From NCBI RefSeq assembly GCF_001854765.1, contig NZ_LJJE01000008.1:1-40878 (forward strand): a DNA stretch of 40,878 nt, given 5' to 3'. The position numbers and the translations under genes are program-made. The DNA comes from Vibrio sonorensis. Its GTDB lineage: Bacteria > Pseudomonadota > Gammaproteobacteria > Enterobacterales > Vibrionaceae. The notes below the pieces were generated by a model. It saw only the letters and a list, made by a program, of their open reading frames with translations. It was not told the origin of the DNA and ran no database searches. Shown here piece by piece: positions 37,902 to 40,878 of the stretch. Within the stretch, counting starts at the first letter, position 1. Each line of letters opens with the position of its first letter.

Positions 37902-39758
37902 ATGAGTTTTAAGGACTTACGAGATTTTATTGTTCACTTAGAGCAACAAGGAAAATTAACGCGAATTTCTCATCCGGTTGACCCTCACTATCAGATGACA
38001 GAAATCAGTGATCGCACATTGCGAGCAGGGGGGCCAGCCCTACTGTTTGAAAACCCTATTGGTTATGACATGCCCGTCCTTACTAACCTTTTTGGTACAA
38101 CAGAAAGAGTCGCGATGGGGATGGGACGAAGTGATGTGCAAGAGCTCCGTGAAGTTGGAAAGTTGCTGGCTTACCTTAAAGAGCCAGAGCCGCCAAAGGG
38201 TTTTAAAGATGCCCTAGAGAAAATACCTGTATTTAGGCAGGTCCTAAACATGCCAGCTAAGAGACTTCGCAAAGCAGCCTGTCAGGAAGTGGTTTGGCAG
38301 GGAGAAGATGTCGACTTAGACAAAGTACCAGTAATGAGCTGTTGGCAAGATGATGTTGCACCCCTCCTAACATGGGGTCTCACTGTCACCAAAGGACCAA
38401 ACAAAAAGCGCCAGAATCTGGGGATTTACCGCCAGCAAAAAATCGGCAAGAACAAAGTGATTATGCGCTGGTTAGCACACCGAGGAGGGGCATTGGACCT
38501 TCGTGACTGGATGGAAACCAACCCGGGCGAACCGTTTCCAGTGTCCGTCGCATTTGGTGCGGACCCAGCCACTATATTAGGTGCAGTTACACCGGTACCG
38601 GATACGCTTTCAGAATACGCTTTTGCAGGCTTATTGCGTGGTAGCAAAACAGAAGTGGTTAAATCGGTGAGCAACAATCTAGAAGTACCAGCTAGTGCAG
38701 AGATTGTATTAGAAGGGTATATAGATCCTAATGAGTATGCTGATGAAGGCCCTTATGGAGATCATACGGGTTATTACAATGAGAAAGAGAAACACCATGT
38801 GTTCACCGTTACTCATATCACTATGCGTAAAGAACCGATCTACCACAGCACCTACACTGGACGTCCGCCAGATGAACCAGCTGTATTAGGAGTTGCACTC
38901 AATGAAGTGTTTGTACCAATACTTCAGAAGCAGTTCCCTGAGATAATTGATTTTTACCTACCACCAGAAGGTTGCTCTTATCGAATGGCTGTAGTGACGA
39001 TGAAGAAGCAGTACCCAGGACACGCAAAACGCGTAATGATGGGAGTTTGGTCGTTCCTTCGCCAGTTTATGTACACCAAATTTGTCGTGGTCTGTGACGA
39101 GTCGGTAAATGCAAGAGATTGGGGCGAAGTCGTAAAAGCAATGACAAACCACATGGACCCAATCCGAGACACGCTTCTCATTGAAAACACGCCAATAGAC
39201 TCACTAGACTTTGCTTCGCCTGTGGTAGGACTGGGTTCTAAGATGGGCTTAGATGCAACGATTAAGTGGGAAGCCGAGTTAGAAAGTTCTGTAACAACGG
39301 AAAAAGCACAATTAGAACGTATTGATGAGCAGATCATAGAAAACTTTAAATTGGCTCATCCAGCAGTGGTTGACGTTTGGTTCCCAGAAACAGCAAAGCA
39401 ACAAGACTTTGTGGTTGTCACCATGAAGAAGTCTCATGCAGGAGAATCAAAAGCAGTCCTAAATGCGATCTGGACATTATTGTCCCACTATACAGATGCG
39501 AAGTTTGCCATTCTCTGTGATGATGATGTAGTCGCTAATGACTGGAATGACATCATTTGGGCAATTACTACACGTATGGATCCGGCGAGAGATATTGTTA
39601 AGCTTCCATCCGTCAATGGTAGAAGTTCCAAAATCGGTTTTGATGCAACCAACAAATTGGAAGGTGAAGTACAACGCGAGTGGGGAACACCCATTAAAAA
39701 AGATCCACAGGTCGTTGCTGCTGTTGACCAGATGTGGGACAAGTTAGGAATAAAATGA
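37902..39758 (+). CDS. ubiD: 4-hydroxy-3-polyprenylbenzoate decarboxylase, enlarged form
   Basis: 618-residue UbiD that decarboxylates 4-hydroxy-3-octaprenylbenzoate in ubiquinone synthesis using prenylated FMN. Cofactor and catalytic elements are conserved: [20 protein letters not shown] (about 174-193), IVLEGYID (Glu271) and [12 protein letters not shown] (281-292). E. coli UbiD is about 497 residues. The extra length here is a second copy of the C-terminal block: residues 345-460 ([42 protein letters not shown]) are echoed by 486-589 ([42 protein letters not shown]). Its stop overlaps the following ferredoxin gene as ATGA. Confidence 0.92.
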   Translation: MSFKDLRDFIVHLEQQGKLTRISHPVDPHYQMTEISDRTLRAGGPALLFENPIGYDMPVLTNLFGTTERVAMGMGRSDVQELREVGKLLAYLKEPEPPKGFKDALEKIPVFRQVLNMPAKRLRKAACQEVVWQGEDVDLDKVPVMSCWQDDVAPLLTWGLTVTKGPNKKRQNLGIYRQQKIGKNKVIMRWLAHRGGALDLRDWMETNPGEPFPVSVAFGADPATILGAVTPVPDTLSEYAFAGLLRGSKTEVVKSVSNNLEVPASAEIVLEGYIDPNEYADEGPYGDHTGYYNEKEKHHVFTVTHITMRKEPIYHSTYTGRPPDEPAVLGVALNEVFVPILQKQFPEIIDFYLPPEGCSYRMAVVTMKKQYPGHAKRVMMGVWSFLRQFMYTKFVVVCDESVNARDWGEVVKAMTNHMDPIRDTLLIENTPIDSLDFASPVVGLGSKMGLDATIKWEAELESSVTTEKAQLERIDEQIIENFKLAHPAVVDVWFPETAKQQDFVVVTMKKSHAGESKAVLNAIWTLLSHYTDAKFAILCDDDVVANDWNDIIWAITTRMDPARDIVKLPSVNGRSSKIGFDATNKLEGEVQREWGTPIKKDPQVVAAVDQMWDKLGIK

Positions 39759-40024
39759 GTTTTACCGTTACTCTGCTGCCAAAATACAAAACCTTTAAAG
39801 TAGAGAGCGGGCAAACGGTTCTGGAAGCTGCGCTCAGCAATAATATACCGTTTCCGAACCGCTGTCAGATAGGAGCATGCGCAGCCTGTCTGTGTCGTAA
39901 AATTGAAGGTAAGGTAACTTATCACCTTGAACCCATGCTTACAGAGAAGGAGCAGGAGCAAGGATGGGTGTTTGCCTGTCAGGCCTTCGCAGAAAGTAAT
40001 TTGTTACTTACTTTAGAAGAGTAA
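39755..40024 (+). CDS. 2Fe-2S ferredoxin-like protein between ubiD and fre
   Basis: 89-residue plant-type 2Fe-2S ferredoxin. The cluster ligands are Cys37, Cys42 and Cys45 in [10 protein letters not shown] and Cys75 in WVFACQ. ATG 39755 overlaps the ubiD stop as ATGA; the longer frame from 39734 lies inside ubiD. Fourteen bases separate it from fre. A ferredoxin coupled to a flavin reductase module resembles a split form of ferredoxin-reductase fusion proteins, so it may accept electrons from Fre or serve a quinone-biosynthesis oxygenase. This is inference from position. Confidence 0.88.
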   Translation: MSFTVTLLPKYKTFKVESGQTVLEAALSNNIPFPNRCQIGACAACLCRKIEGKVTYHLEPMLTEKEQEQGWVFACQAFAESNLLLTLEE

Positions 40025-40038
40025 GTGAGAGGAAGAAA

Positions 40039-40752
40039 ATGACAATTCAATGTAAAGTTAAGTCCATAGAGCCATTGGCAAGCAACACTTATCAGATCTT
40101 ATTGCATCCAGAAACGCCAGTTAGCTTTAAGGCAGGCCAATATCTAATGGTTGTGATGGGTGAGAAAGATAAACGCCCCTTTTCAATAGCGAGTAGTCCG
40201 TGTCGCCATGAAGGTGAATTAGAGCTCCATATTGGTGCGGCCGAGCATAACGCTTATGCTTTAGAAGTGGTAGAAGCTATGCAGCAAGCATTGAAAGACG
40301 GTGGGAACATTGTGATCGACGCGCCACACGGTGACGCGTGGATAAGAGAAGAAAGTGAAAGGCCATTACTTCTTATCGCGGGTGGAACCGGTTTTAGCTA
40401 TGTTCGTTCGATTTTGGACCACTGTATAGCACAGAGCAAAAACAACGAGATCCATCTTTATTGGGGTGCACGTGATCAAAGCCAGTTATATGCGAGTGAA
40501 GAGTTGAGTAAAATTGCCGAAAGCTACTCTAACGTTCACTACATACCAGTGGTAGAAGATGCTCAGCAACAATGGACTGGAAAAGTCGGTAACGTATTGC
40601 AGGCAGTCTTAGAAGATTTCGAGTCTTTGGCTGATTATGATGTTTATATAGCAGGTCGTTTTGAAATGGCAGGAGCTGCGCGAGAAATGTTTACCCAGCA
40701 AAAAGAAGCGCAAACAGAACACATGTTCGCAGATGCGTATGCATTTATTTAA
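40039..40752 (+). CDS. fre: NAD(P)H-flavin reductase
   Basis: 237 residues of the Fre/LuxG family, which reduce free flavins with NAD(P)H. The flavin-contact motif RPFSIASSP and nucleotide-binding [12 protein letters not shown] are present. E. coli Fre has 233 residues and also follows ubiD. AGAGGAAG lies just before ATG 40039. In this operon it may supply reduced FMN for UbiX/UbiD cofactor chemistry or electrons to the adjacent ferredoxin; both are inferences. Confidence 0.94.
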   Translation: MTIQCKVKSIEPLASNTYQILLHPETPVSFKAGQYLMVVMGEKDKRPFSIASSPCRHEGELELHIGAAEHNAYALEVVEAMQQALKDGGNIVIDAPHGDAWIREESERPLLLIAGGTGFSYVRSILDHCIAQSKNNEIHLYWGARDQSQLYASEELSKIAESYSNVHYIPVVEDAQQQWTGKVGNVLQAVLEDFESLADYDVYIAGRFEMAGAAREMFTQQKEAQTEHMFADAYAFI

Positions 40753-40779
40753 AATAAACCGATAAACACTAGTGAATAT

Positions 40780-40801
40780 AGGGGGTGAAAGCCTCCTTTT
40801 T
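40780..40801 (+). terminator. Rho-independent terminator of the ubiD-fre operon
   Basis: AGGGGGT (40780-40786) pairs with GCCTCCT (40791-40797), with two G-T pairs, across a GAAA tetraloop and is followed by T residues to 40801. Confidence 0.7.
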
Positions 40802-40842
40802 GATCGTTTTGCTTCAATATTCAACAATAATGTGTTTTTTTT

Positions 40843-40868
40843 AAATTTTTTTGAAAAAGGGCTTGCCA
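40843..40868 (+). promoter_or_regulatory. Possible UP element and -35 of an rRNA-type promoter (cut by window end)
   Basis: AAATTTTTTTGAAAAA is a near match to the alpha-subunit UP element consensus, followed at the right distance by TTGCCA (40863-40868) as a -35. Vibrio rrn promoters have this look. The -10 lies outside the window. Confidence 0.4.
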
Positions 40869-40878
40869 TCTAAGCTCA

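Overview
The window looks like a chromosomal segment of a Vibrio or close relative. The reasons are the low-to-mid GC content, the gene neighbourhoods prlC-rlmJ-gor, recQ-rarD, gppA-rhlB-trxA-rho and ubiD-fre, and protein sequences very close to gammaproteobacterial versions (Rho, RhlB and RecQ match the E. coli proteins almost throughout). Most genes are ordinary core functions, with a few accessory units between them. The species was not determined.

Layout. 1-833: end of an unidentified gene, a terminator and about 700 bases of AT-rich non-coding DNA. 834-6339: peptide-type ABC importer (fused double ATPase, binding protein, two permeases). 6478-9161: a SPOR-domain protein facing a large lipoprotein. 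9369-9491: a tiny ORF with a very strong ribosome binding site. 9798-12778: L-lactate permease and a frameshifted L-lactate dehydrogenase. 12837-14148: back-to-back remnants of an MFS exporter and a probable TetR regulator, both missing their N-termini. 14208-18729: gor, rlmJ, prlC. 18776-21193: a four-gene bufferin-type (DUF2282/DUF692/DUF2063/DoxX) RiPP operon. 21448-23621: uvrD with a LexA-like box, frameshifted. 23682-24093: a CsrB-family regulatory RNA on the minus strand, with a GacA/VarA-like upstream site. 24377-28781: gamma-glutamyltransferase, a frameshifted LysE/RhtB exporter with an AraC regulator, and rarD. 28995-31977: recQ (frameshifted), a DUF3630 protein, and yhhQ under a preQ1-I riboswitch. 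32025-36710: gppA-rhlB divergent from trxA-rho. 36811-40752: a secreted protein, an enlarged ubiD, a 2Fe-2S ferredoxin and fre. The last bases look like the upstream part of an rRNA-type promoter.

The most notable points are: (1) the copper-binding-type RiPP operon bufA-bufB-bufC-doxX; (2) the CsrB RNA, which fills the longest stretch without a protein gene in this part of the window and carries about 29 GGA motifs; (3) a probable deletion that removed the divergent promoter and both N-termini of an MFS/TetR pair; (4) four genes (lldD, uvrD, rhtB-like, recQ) each broken by loss of a single base at a doubled or longer run of one nucleotide, a pattern that points to sequencing or assembly error rather than real gene decay; (5) UbiD with a tandemly duplicated C-terminal block, translationally coupled to a ferredoxin and followed by fre.
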